From the NCBI GenBank assembly GCA_023411265.1, contig JAEYOX010000029.1, positions 1-6,601 of the forward strand: a stretch of DNA of 6,601 bases. Reading direction: 5' to 3'. Origin of the DNA: Bacteroidota bacterium (GTDB taxonomy: Bacteria > Bacteroidota > Bacteroidia > Flavobacteriales > Weeksellaceae). The position numbers were made by a program, and so were the translations under genes. Below, one piece after another: positions 1 through 6,237 of the stretch. The stretch's first letter is position 1; each line of letters begins with the position of its first letter. The notes beneath the pieces are model-generated. The model saw only the letters and a program-made list of their open reading frames with translations. It was not told the origin of the DNA and did no database searches.

Positions 1-2293
1 TCATAGAACCAACATAGTTCCGCTGAAGATTTCTTCTGAAAAGATCAGGTTCAGCAGTGAACATCATCTGTTTCAAATCACTCATATATTCAATAACAGG
101 ATAGGCATTTGGGTCTGCCGTGGAAGAAAGATACATCATCTGCACGACGGACGGACTCAGAATTCGGTTCAAGACACTGTTCTGAAGTCTTTCCACCACC
201 TCAACAGATGACTTTCCTGTCTTTTCAAAAATTTCATTCCTCAAAAGCCATTCCGGGGTTTTAAAGATGTTTTCGTTCAGAAACTGTAATGCTTCTTTCT
301 GTTCAGACTTTGGAACCACTTCGTACACCGCACCTTCCTGTTCAATATTCTTAGGCGTTTCTGTTTGTCCGCCAATATATTTTGAAACATGGCCCAGATA
401 TCTCCCGAACTGTCCTGTAACCTGATCATACATTAAGGAAAGGTTTTCGTAATCTTCATTGGGTTTGGCAGTCCATTTCTTCAGATTATCCATAACTCTG
501 TCTAGGTTTTTGATTCCATATCTTCCAGCGATCATTGGGTTATCGCCCACCTGTTCGCTTTGCAGGCGCGGATCAAACTGATTGCTTTCGGTACCGAAAT
601 GCAACCTTGGATCTTTCAGTTTATTGATCACCCATTTATTTAGGTGCGCTTTTTCCTTTTCAGGTGAAGAGTACTGATAGAATCTTCTGTATCCCCACTC
701 TATTGCCCAATCATCATAATCCCCAACTCTGGGCATAATTCCTTTATCTCCTACTTTATCTTCCGGCTGTGCAACGTAATTAAATCTCGCATAATCCATA
801 ATAGAAGGCGTGTGTCCGTTCTTTTCCAGCCATTTTCTGTCTCTGAGTTTCTCTACAGGAACAGCGTTGCTGGCGATGAAATTATGTCTCAACCCTAAAG
901 TATGTCCCACTTCATGAGCGGAAACAAAACGAATAAGCTCGCCCATCAGTTTTTCATCGAAATCTAACCTTTGTGCTCTTGGATCATTAGGAGATGCCTG
1001 AACGAAATACCAGTTTCTAAGCAGCATCATCACATTGTGATACCAATTAATGTGGCTTTCCAGAATTTCTCCGGTTCGCGGATCGGAAATGGACGGTCCC
1101 GAAGCATTGGGAACATCGGATGGTTTATAAACAATAGCCGAATATCTCGCGTCTTCTAGGCTCCATTCCGGTTCATCCTTCGCGTTGGGAATTTTAGCAT
1201 AAATGGCATTTTTAAATCCGGCCTTCTCAAAAGCTTTCTGCCAATCATTGACCCCCTGCATCAGATAAGGAACCCATTTCTTAGGTGTGGCAGGATCAAT
1301 ATAGAAAACAATCGGTTTTGCAGGTTCTACCAGTTCGCCTCTTTTATATTTTTCCAAATCCTGAGGTTTCGGTTCCAAGCGCCATCTTTTAATTAAAGAA
1401 ACTCTTTTCACGCCCTGAGGATCAAGATCAAAATCCGTGTAGCTTACAGTAAAGTAACCTACTCTCGGGTCATAATACCGTGGCTGCATTTTATTTTCAG
1501 GCAAAAGCACCAGCGAGGAATTGATTTCCACTGTATAATTTCCGCTTACTTCCGGCTTTTCGGTTCCGGGAGGGAATGTCATGTTGCCTAAAGTTCGTGC
1601 GAAGGTTTTGGTGGTATTGATCTCAATATTGGTGGAAAACGACCTGATGAAATTCACAAAAGATTTGTCTTTTTGTAAAGTTCCGACTTTATATCTTTTC
1701 TTCACGGTCGGCGCAAAGGAAACCAGTTCATTATCAGCGTTAATCAAATCTGTAATATCTACAACGGACGATTTCTTATCCTTTCCGAACGCTTTGATGT
1801 CGAAGGCATGGATGATTGCCTGAGTATTGTTCCGCATCACTGAATTGTACATCTGTGAAGTAGAATCGCTGGCGTAATCTGCATAGGAAACGGAGCGGAT
1901 AAAGATCTTATCGTTGGGGCCTTTTTCAAATGAAATCAGGTTCTGCCCTATCTGATCGCCGGCGTAACCTGTAGTCCCGGATCTCATACCTGCTGCAGCT
2001 TTGGTAAGGCGGCTCACCAGAAGAAATTCTTTTCTCAGAACGGAATCGGGAATTTCAAAATAATACTTGTCCTCCACCTTATGTACCGTGATGATGCCCT
2101 CGTCCGTGGTAGCTTTCTCAGTAATCACCTCCTGATACGGTTTAATCTTCTCGGCTTTTTTATCTTTTGCTGCAGCGGCGGGTTTCTTTACGGCAGCGGT
2201 ATCAGTTTTGGCCTTTACGGTATCTTTTTCCTGCGCCGGCGCAAAGGTTACCAAAGAGAATAAAGACAATAAAAGTATACGTTTGAAATTCAT
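1..2293 (-). CDS. Secreted zinc-dependent metalloprotease (DUF5117/DUF4953 type), 3' end beyond window
   Basis: This frame is open from the ATG at 2293 to the left edge, giving 764 residues with no stop. Residues 1-20 form a signal peptide (MNFKRILLLSLF..., cleavage likely at APA-Q), followed by a Lys/Ala-rich linker to about residue 50. The family order as I know it is DUF5118, DUF5117, then the DUF4953 met-zincin domain. The sequence shows HEVGHTLGLRH at residues 460-470, with zinc ligands H460, H464 and H470 and general base E461. A Met-turn SIMDY has its Met at 499. The product should be a periplasmic or exported peptidase of the zincin fold; its substrate is unknown. Full-length relatives are, from memory, about 830-860 residues, so roughly 70-100 residues are missing only because the window ends. 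It lies 35 bp downstream of the methyltransferase gene on the same strand and may also have its own promoter. No frameshift or missing catalytic residue is seen. Confidence 0.93.
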   Translation of the reverse strand, partial: MNFKRILLLSLFSLVTFAPAQEKDTVKAKTDTAAVKKPAAAAKDKKAEKIKPYQEVITEKATTDEGIITVHKVEDKYYFEIPDSVLRKEFLLVSRLTKAAAGMRSGTTGYAGDQIGQNLISFEKGPNDKIFIRSVSYADYASDSTSQMYNSVMRNNTQAIIHAFDIKAFGKDKKSSVVDITDLINADNELVSFAPTVKKRYKVGTLQKDKSFVNFIRSFSTNIEINTTKTFARTLGNMTFPPGTEKPEVSGNYTVEINSSLVLLPENKMQPRYYDPRVGYFTVSYTDFDLDPQGVKRVSLIKRWRLEPKPQDLEKYKRGELVEPAKPIVFYIDPATPKKWVPYLMQGVNDWQKAFEKAGFKNAIYAKIPNAKDEPEWSLEDARYSAIVYKPSDVPNASGPSISDPRTGEILESHINWYHNVMMLLRNWYFVQASPNDPRAQRLDFDEKLMGELIRFVSAHEVGHTLGLRHNFIASNAVPVEKLRDRKWLEKNGHTPSIMDYARFNYVAQPEDKVGDKGIMPRVGDYDDWAIEWGYRRFYQYSSPEKEKAHLNKWVINKLKDPRLHFGTESNQFDPRLQSEQVGDNPMIAGRYGIKNLDRVMDNLKKWTAKPNEDYENLSLMYDQVTGQFGRYLGHVSKYIGGQTETPKNIEQEGAVYEVVPKSEQKEALQFLNENIFKTPEWLLRNEIFEKTGKSSVEVVERLQNSVLNRILSPSVVQMMYLSSTADPNAYPVIEYMSDLKQMMFTAEPDLFRRNLQRNYVGSM

Positions 2294-2309
2294 TATATCA
2301 TTTTTTTGC

Positions 2310-2340
2310 TAAAGATAAACAATCTGTATTATTTCCTCAA
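2310..2340 (-). promoter_or_regulatory. Possible Bacteroidota-type promoter of the metalloprotease gene
   Basis: On the minus strand, TTG at 2340-2338 is followed by 20 nt and then TATCTTTA at 2317-2310. The second element matches the Bacteroidota -7 consensus TAnnTTTG in seven of eight positions, and the spacing is in the usual range of about 17-23. The -33 element lies inside the last codons of the methyltransferase gene. The start codon at 2293 would be about 10 nt from the transcription start. This would let the protease be transcribed independently of the gene upstream. Confidence 0.4.
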
Positions 2341-3741
2341 AAGAAGTGCAATGTTCTCCACATGATGGGTTTGAGGAAACATATCCACAGGAAGAATTTT
2401 CACCACGTCGTAATGCTCTTTCATCAAAGCAATATCTCTTGCCTGCGTAGCAGAATTACAACTTACATAAACGATTCTTTCCGGGGCGAGTTTTAATATT
2501 TGTTCTACCACTTTCGGGTGCATACCGTCTCGCGGCGGATCGGTGATCAGCACGTCTGCTTTCGGGTGCTTACTGAGGAATTCTTCAGTGAAAACCTCTT
2601 TCATATCGCCACAGTAGAAGGTGCAATTGTCCAGTCCGTTCAGCCGCGCATGCTCTTCAGCAGCGTTGATGGCTTCCTGAACCGACTCTATTCCGATGAC
2701 CTGTTTGGCGTTTCTGGCAACGTACTGTGCGATGGTGCCGGTGCCGGTGTAAAGATCGTACACGACTTCGTGGCCTTTTAAATCGGCAAATTCTAAAGTT
2801 TTTCTGTAGAGTTCCAAAGCCTGTGCATAGTTGGTCTGGAAAAAGGATTTCGGCCCTATTTTAAATTGGAGTCCATCCATTTCTTCCATCAGATAGCCCT
2901 CGCCGAAATAGGTCTGCACATTGAGATCATAAATAGAGTCGTTGCCTTTAGGATTAATGGCGAAAAGCAATGTTCTGATCTGAGGAAAATGTTCCAGAAG
3001 AAAGGCAAAAAGTTTCTCCCGGTTCTCCTTTTCTTCACGAAACAACTGGAAAAGCACCATCCATTCACCCTTTGAATTTTGACGAAGCATCAGGGTTCGC
3101 AGGAAGCCTTCCTGGTTTCTTACATCAAAAAAATCAAGATGATTTTCTACAGCGTACTGCTTCACAGCAAGGCGAAGCGCATTGGAAGGATCTTCCTGAA
3201 GGTGACATTCTTTCAAATCCAATATCTTGCTCCACATCCCGGGAATATGGAATCCCAGGGCATTTTTATCATGAATTTCAATACCGGAATTCACCTCATC
3301 CAAAGTAAGCCAGCGTGCATCGGAAAAAGAAAATTCCATTTTGTTGCGGTAGTAGTACTGCTTTTCTGAACCTAAGATGGGTTGGGTCTCGAACTGATCC
3401 ACCCCTCCGATTCTAAGAATATTATTCACCACCTCATTCTGCTTGAACTCCATCTGTTTTTCATAGCTCAGGTTTTGCCATTTGCACCCGCCGCACACGC
3501 CAAAGTGGATGCATCTTGGCAGCACACGAAACGGCGAAGCTTCTACAAGGTCGGCTATTTCTGCTTCAAAATATTTGGATTTGGATTTCTTCACCCTTGC
3601 GTTCACCACATCTCCCGGAACTGCGCCGGATACAAGGACGGTTTTGCCATCTTCCGTTCTGCCTACGGCCACGCCTTTTGCTCCTGCTGAGACGAGCGTG
3701 ATGTTCTCGAGAATCTGGTTTTTCCTTTTGTTTTTTGCCAT
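2329..3741 (-). CDS. rlmD: 23S rRNA (uracil-C5)-methyltransferase, RlmD/TrmA family
   Basis: The enzyme transfers a methyl group from S-adenosylmethionine to C5 of a uracil in RNA; in the RlmD branch the target is U1939 of 23S rRNA. Numbering is from the upstream Met at 3774. A TRAM RNA-binding domain covers about residues 20-76. Cysteines of a 4Fe-4S cluster are C88, C94, C97 (CIHFGVCGGC) and C190. The SAM-binding motif is VYDLYTGTGTI (338-348), followed by TDPPRDG (411-417). The nucleophile is C439 in YVSCN and the catalytic base region is HHVENIALL with E473. All expected motifs are present and length is normal. I prefer the start at 3741 (MAKNKRK..., 470 residues) over 3774 (481 residues), because a perfect -7 promoter element lies between the two. 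The U1939 assignment rather than another uracil site is by family, not shown here. Confidence 0.93.
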   Translation of the reverse strand: MAKNKRKNQILENITLVSAGAKGVAVGRTEDGKTVLVSGAVPGDVVNARVKKSKSKYFEAEIADLVEASPFRVLPRCIHFGVCGGCKWQNLSYEKQMEFKQNEVVNNILRIGGVDQFETQPILGSEKQYYYRNKMEFSFSDARWLTLDEVNSGIEIHDKNALGFHIPGMWSKILDLKECHLQEDPSNALRLAVKQYAVENHLDFFDVRNQEGFLRTLMLRQNSKGEWMVLFQLFREEKENREKLFAFLLEHFPQIRTLLFAINPKGNDSIYDLNVQTYFGEGYLMEEMDGLQFKIGPKSFFQTNYAQALELYRKTLEFADLKGHEVVYDLYTGTGTIAQYVARNAKQVIGIESVQEAINAAEEHARLNGLDNCTFYCGDMKEVFTEEFLSKHPKADVLITDPPRDGMHPKVVEQILKLAPERIVYVSCNSATQARDIALMKEHYDVVKILPVDMFPQTHHVENIALLLRK

Positions 3742-3745
3742 GCTG

Positions 3746-3753
3746 CAAAAGTA
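3746..3753 (-). promoter_or_regulatory. -7 promoter element of the methyltransferase gene, deciding its start
   Basis: The minus-strand sequence TACTTTTG is an exact match to the Bacteroidota -7 consensus TAnnTTTG. Only four bases (CAGC) separate it from the ATG at 3741, so the transcript would be leaderless or nearly so. The alternative ATG at 3774 lies upstream of this element and would not be on the transcript. No convincing TTG -33 element is found 17-23 nt upstream, so the promoter call rests on the -7 box and its position. Confidence 0.5.
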
Positions 3754-3803
3754 CGATTTTGAAATAAAAATCATACTGCACCCTCAAAGTATCTAAGGAA
3801 AAG

Positions 3804-3831
3804 AGCCACGCAAACGTATGCTTGCATGGCT
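3804..3831 (-). terminator. Rho-independent terminator after the small secreted-protein gene
   Basis: The minus strand reads AGCCA, one mismatch, GCAA, an 8-nt loop, TTGC, mismatch, TGGCT. After the stem it continues CTCTTTTCC, a U-rich tail. The hairpin begins 24 bp after the stop codon at 3856 and ends 50 bp before the methyltransferase promoter element, so it isolates the accessory unit from the housekeeping genes. The plus-strand side lacks a T run. Confidence 0.7.
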
Positions 3832-3855
3832 ATTTCATAAATGTATCTAACAAAA

Positions 3856-4392
3856 TTACTGCTTGGTAAGGATTATATTCTGCGGCAAACTAATAGACCA
3901 ATCATATGGAGGTTGTCCAGGAACAGTAACCTTCATACCTGATCGGTTTTTTAATTTGACGATTTTAATATGATTGGCGTCGATGTATTCTATCTCGAAA
4001 TTTATACTCTTGTTTTTTGATTTATGCGTCATACCGCCGCTCAATTTATTTGGATTATTATTTTCGGTAGATCCGTAAATGGTCGAATTACCTTGCATTG
4101 AAAATGTTTCAGAAGAATATTGCGTAGAATTTTCTATGGTACTACCGTTATCCATATACTTATGGAAACCTATTATAACATCTGCATAAATATTGTTGCC
4201 AAAAGGTTGCTTCACATTTTCCTTTTTCAAAACTAATTGTAAACTTTTCCCTCCTGCAGACCAATTCCAGGTGCCTACAAATTTGTTGATGTGGTTATTT
4301 AAGATATTATCTCCGTCTTGGGGGATTTGAGCTTTGCAATTCATGGTTACGATTATAAGCAATGTGCAAATTATTAGTGATATTTTTTTCAT
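3856..4392 (-). CDS. Small secreted or lipid-anchored protein, DUF6705-like
   Basis: This 178-residue protein begins with a signal sequence (MKKISLIICTLLIIV) ending in MNCKAQ. Either C19 is lipidated (the lipobox TMNC is not canonical) or signal peptidase I cuts after CKA. The mature part starts its fold with NKFVGTWNWSAGG (37-49), a lipocalin-like 'GTW' opening. Alternating polar/hydrophobic strands such as KSLQLVLKKE and INFEIEYID follow, suggesting an all-beta, barrel-like domain. The pattern resembles the Chryseobacterium group I know as DUF6705; this is from memory and no biochemical function is known to me. It begins 18 bp after the stop of the upstream lipoprotein gene with no visible promoter in the gap, so the two are probably co-transcribed, and a hairpin terminator follows. 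The gene is AT-rich compared with the methyltransferase and protease genes. Confidence 0.75.
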   Translation of the reverse strand: MKKISLIICTLLIIVTMNCKAQIPQDGDNILNNHINKFVGTWNWSAGGKSLQLVLKKENVKQPFGNNIYADVIIGFHKYMDNGSTIENSTQYSSETFSMQGNSTIYGSTENNNPNKLSGGMTHKSKNKSINFEIEYIDANHIKIVKLKNRSGMKVTVPGQPPYDWSISLPQNIILTKQ

Positions 4393-4410
4393 TTTATTAT
4401 ATTTTAAAAT

Positions 4411-5124
4411 TTAAGGGCAATTTTGTGGTATCACACTTCCGTTCGCAGTCTGATTAAGCGCACTCCAATTATTCATATCGGAAGAACCTTTCATAACTTT
4501 AAGACCTGTATTCATTTTATCCAAAAGTTTTACAAGGCTTTCTTCATTTGCAGATCCGTTGTTCGAGGGATTAATGTTGAAAATATTTTTGAATGCATGC
4601 TCAAATGCATTCAAAGCGGTAGAATTAGTCTGGTTCCCATTCATAATACTATTCGCAAAGTTAGCAAATTGCACAGGATTGTCGATCACCATATAATATT
4701 GTGTTCCAGAAGCAGTAACAACTCCTACTACAAAAGTATTTACATCATACATTTGATTATTGGTGTACATTTGTGCCATACCAAAAATATCATCTAAAGA
4801 AAAAACAGAAAGTAAGCCGCCGTAATGTGAATGAATAAATCCATCAATCTTTCCACTGAAATTTAAATCAATACCTTCCTCATTTGGAAGGCCTTCAACT
4901 GGGAAAGGTGTAACTACATCGTTTTCTTCGACCAAAATGTGGCCATGCTCCTTATTGTCACCCGTCTTTGTTTTCAGATCATTCATTAACCCTTTCGTCT
5001 TTTCGTTCTTGCCAATCTTACTTATCTTTCCACACGGCGTTACTTGTGGCTGCAGCTGCGGCAACACAGGGCTCGGTAAATCTCCACCTCCTCCTACAGT
5101 TTCCAAACATATCACAACCACCAC
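4411..5124 (-). CDS. C-terminal half of a frameshifted lipoprotein: JAMM/JAB-like domain
   Basis: The open frame from the ATG at 5124 gives 237 residues, but that ATG is probably not a real start. Residues 1-10 are the out-of-frame reading of codons belonging to the upstream lipoprotein, and genuine sequence seems to begin at GGGGD (residue 11, base 5094). The shape is a Gly/Pro linker, then TPCGKISKI, then a domain containing GFIHSHYGG...FSLDD. H98, H100, S109 and D112 give H-x-H-x8-S-x2-D, close to the JAMM zinc motif H-x-H-x7-S-x2-D. E59 (KEHGHILV) is a candidate for the conserved Glu. JAMM proteins are metal-dependent isopeptidases or deubiquitinase-like enzymes; activity here is unproven. 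Weeksellaceae paralogues that I recall carry the same linker and domain fused to an N-terminal lipoprotein, as here if one base is skipped. No signal peptide of its own, so alone it would stay in the cytoplasm. Confidence 0.7.
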   Translation of the reverse strand: MVVVICLETVGGGGDLPSPVLPQLQPQVTPCGKISKIGKNEKTKGLMNDLKTKTGDNKEHGHILVEENDVVTPFPVEGLPNEEGIDLNFSGKIDGFIHSHYGGLLSVFSLDDIFGMAQMYTNNQMYDVNTFVVGVVTASGTQYYMVIDNPVQFANFANSIMNGNQTNSTALNAFEHAFKNIFNINPSNNGSANEESLVKLLDKMNTGLKVMKGSSDMNNWSALNQTANGSVIPQNCP

Positions 5125-5701
5125 TACCCGGCAAGGTGAAGTTGGCTAATAAATAACCCGGAAATTGCTGATGAATAGGGCGATATATGGGTATCACGAC
5201 TTCTTCAATGTCTGTATCTTCCACTTCTCTATCAGGGCCTTGTTTACGTTCGAAAGAAGCTATAGCTTCATCCTTAAATTCACCATCTAAATGAAAAAAG
5301 AAAGATACGTAGGTATCATCAGCATTCAGGCTGGCACCCAGTAGTTCTATGACTTTTCCATCCTGTACGATAGGATAGAAAACCATTTTTGTTGAATCTT
5401 CTTCATAAAATACCTGTGTTGCAAAGCGGAAGTCCACCTGAGGTATAGAAGTATCTTCAAAATCTGGTGCTTCTTCAGGATATAGTTCAAAGTAGCGGAA
5501 ATAAAGATAGCGGAATCCTTCCTGATAATGCATCTCATTCTCACGAGCCAAGCTTCCTTCTTTTTTATTGCTAAAGATTCCAAACTTTGAAACCCTTTCA
5601 GATTGTTGTTGCATTTCGGCGACAATTTCATCCTCTCGACAACTATTTAGTATCAACAGCAGCAGGAACAACAATCCTGCGTAATTAATGATTCTCTTCA
5701 T
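5018..5701 (-). CDS. N-terminal half of the frameshifted surface lipoprotein
   Basis: This 227-residue frame starts with a clear lipoprotein signal: a hydrophobic stretch LLFLLLLIL, then lipobox LNSC with C21 as the lipidated Cys. The Cys is followed by REDE; acidic residues right after the Cys resemble the Bacteroidota lipoprotein export signal, so the protein may be on the cell surface. Residues 60-150 look like a compact alpha/beta domain (EGFRYLYFRY, TKMVFYPIV, DDTYVSFFFHLDGEF) of no recognised family. Next come EEVVIPIY and a Gly/Cys linker, PGSGGCDMFGNC, ending at C202. From there the frame reads RRRWRF... and an Ala-run tail to residue 227, which looks like out-of-frame translation. 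Moving one base forward after C202 continues into GGGGDLP of the JAMM-like half, giving one protein of 429 residues. The start at 5701 has no Shine-Dalgarno sequence, as is usual in this phylum. It is divergent from the XRE regulator. Confidence 0.75.
   Translation of the reverse strand: MKRIINYAGLLFLLLLILNSCREDEIVAEMQQQSERVSKFGIFSNKKEGSLARENEMHYQEGFRYLYFRYFELYPEEAPDFEDTSIPQVDFRFATQVFYEEDSTKMVFYPIVQDGKVIELLGASLNADDTYVSFFFHLDGEFKDEAIASFERKQGPDREVEDTDIEEVVIPIYRPIHQQFPGYLLANFTLPGSGGCDMFGNCRRRWRFTEPCVAAAAATSNAVWKDK
5081..5098 (-). other. Frameshift junction (TGT-AGG-AGG-AGG-TGG) between the two lipoprotein halves
   Basis: In the upstream frame the bases read Cys-Arg-Arg-Arg-Trp. One base later they read Gly-Gly-Gly-Gly-Asp (GGA GGA GGT GGA GAT). 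Dropping a single A at 5095, or a +1 shift on the AGG run, joins the lipoprotein N-terminus to the JAMM-like C-terminus through a glycine linker. The frames overlap for 107 bp, from the ATG at 5124 to the TAA at 5018. Tandem AGG codons can promote +1 slippage in E. coli, but a simple insertion mutation or a sequencing error explains the data equally well. Confidence 0.7.
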
Positions 5702-5721
5702 GGGCTAATGATTTAAGTTAT

Positions 5722-5743
5722 TTTAATTTTCTCCGAAATTAAA
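5722..5743. repeat. Inverted repeat near the lipoprotein start, possible operator
   Basis: TTTAATTT (5722-5729) and AAATTAAA (5736-5743) are perfect 8-bp inverted arms around TCTCCG. The repeat lies 21 bp upstream of the lipoprotein ATG at 5701. It overlaps a weak minus-strand -7-like element, TAATTTCG (5741-5734), which matches the consensus in seven of eight positions. It could be a binding site for a dimeric regulator controlling the lipoprotein unit, but AT-rich DNA makes such repeats fairly easy to obtain by chance. Confidence 0.4.
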
Positions 5744-5746
5744 TGC

Positions 5747-5778
5747 TTATCTATATCATAAATATTTTTATAATTTTG
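5747..5778 (+). promoter_or_regulatory. Predicted promoter of the XRE regulator gene
   Basis: TAATTTTG at 5771-5778 exactly matches the Bacteroidota -7 consensus TAnnTTTG. A TTA at 5747-5749 sits 21 nt upstream as a weak counterpart of the TTG -33 element. The start codon at 5795 is 16 bp beyond the -7 box, giving a leader of about ten bases with no Shine-Dalgarno sequence. Confidence 0.5.
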
Positions 5779-5792
5779 ATAAAAATACTTAT
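5758..5792. promoter_or_regulatory. Inverted repeat centred on the regulator's -7 element, candidate autoregulatory operator
   Basis: Perfect 9-bp arms TATTTTTAT (5763-5771) and ATAAAAATA (5779-5787) flank AATTTTG. After one mismatch the symmetry continues for four more pairs (5758-5761 with 5789-5792), giving 13 of 14 matched positions. The spacer plus the end of the left arm is the predicted -7 box TAATTTTG. A dimer bound here would block RNA polymerase, the usual arrangement for an XRE regulator repressing itself. Binding is inference; the symmetry is directly visible. Confidence 0.45.
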
Positions 5793-5794
5793 AT

Positions 5795-6160
5795 ATGAGC
5801 ATCGGCACACTAGTGAGAAGGTTTAGAGAAGCTAAAAACTGGTCTCAAGAAGACTTAGCTATTCGTTTGGATACCACACAAACTACGATTTCAAACATAG
5901 AATCAGACAAAAACATTCCTAATTCACTTTTGCTAAACAAAATGGCTAAAGAATTAGGCATAGACATGAATCAGTTATTTGATGATAAATTCACCAATTA
6001 TAATCAAATTGAGAAAAACGATGGTGTTGTTAATTTTGGCAATGGCACTATTAACATGCAATCACCCGAATTAATCGAAAATGTTATCAAAAACCAACAA
6101 ACTATTACACAACTGATTGAATCTCAAAATAAACTTATTGAGAAATTGCTACACAAATAA
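5795..6160 (+). CDS. XRE-family helix-turn-helix transcriptional regulator
   Basis: This 121-residue protein has an N-terminal Cro/C1-type HTH at about residues 5-61. Helices include GTLVRRFREAKNWSQEDLA, then the turn and recognition helix with TTQTTISNIESDK, then NSLLLNKMAKELGIDMNQLF. A polar linker with NFGNGTINM (80-88) leads to a C-terminal amphipathic helix from about residue 90 to the end (ELIENVIKNQQTITQLIES...). That helix has heptad-like hydrophobics and probably serves for dimerisation. There is no peptidase, ligand-binding or membrane domain, so the signal it responds to is not evident. It should bind DNA in the cytoplasm. It is divergent from the lipoprotein unit across 93 bp with two inverted repeats, suggesting control of itself and possibly of that unit. 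The gene is among the most AT-rich in the window. A hairpin terminator starts 24 bp after its stop. Confidence 0.9.
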   Translation: MSIGTLVRRFREAKNWSQEDLAIRLDTTQTTISNIESDKNIPNSLLLNKMAKELGIDMNQLFDDKFTNYNQIEKNDGVVNFGNGTINMQSPELIENVIKNQQTITQLIESQNKLIEKLLHK

Positions 6161-6184
6161 GTCTAGAAATATCAAAAATAAAAG

Positions 6185-6211
6185 AGGCTGCCCGTTATTC
6201 ACCGGCAGCCT
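6185..6211. terminator. Strong hairpin terminator, probably bidirectional
   Basis: AGGCTGCC (6185-6192) and GGCAGCCT (6204-6211) form a perfect 8-bp GC-rich stem around an 11-nt loop. On the plus strand it is preceded by A-rich sequence and followed by TT, ending the XRE gene. On the minus strand the stem is followed by CTTTTATTTTTG, a better U-tract, so it could also end transcription of the decayed gene whose remains stop at 6238. Confidence 0.8.
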
Positions 6212-6237
6212 TTCATATGGATGAATTAACTTTTTTG

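Noticed and set aside
971..2263. Plus-strand open frames of 60-80 codons (at 971, 1581 and 2081)
   Set aside because: They lie opposite the metalloprotease gene, whose motifs and frame are unambiguous. They show no recognisable protein and are antisense shadows.
2500..3796. Several plus-strand frames and one minus-strand frame (3566-3787) across the methyltransferase gene
   Set aside because: All overlap a complete, motif-verified methyltransferase in other frames. Their Cys/His/Phe-rich composition is typical of shadow frames.
4423..4797. A 124-codon plus-strand frame opposite the JAMM-like domain
   Set aside because: It is antisense to a protein-like frame with a zinc-site motif. Its own translation has no signal, domain or promoter.
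5087..5095. AGGAGG as a ribosome binding site for a separate downstream gene encoding the JAMM-like domain
   Set aside because: No start codon lies 5-10 bases downstream in the right frame; the frame's ATG at 5124 is upstream of it. Other genes in the window use no Shine-Dalgarno sequence.
4937..5156. Short plus-strand frames in the linker region
   Set aside because: Low-complexity translation of the Gly/Pro linker on the opposite strand.
5347..5631. A 94-codon minus-strand frame inside the lipoprotein gene
   Set aside because: It overlaps the lipoprotein N-terminal half, which has a clear signal peptide and lipobox in the other frame.
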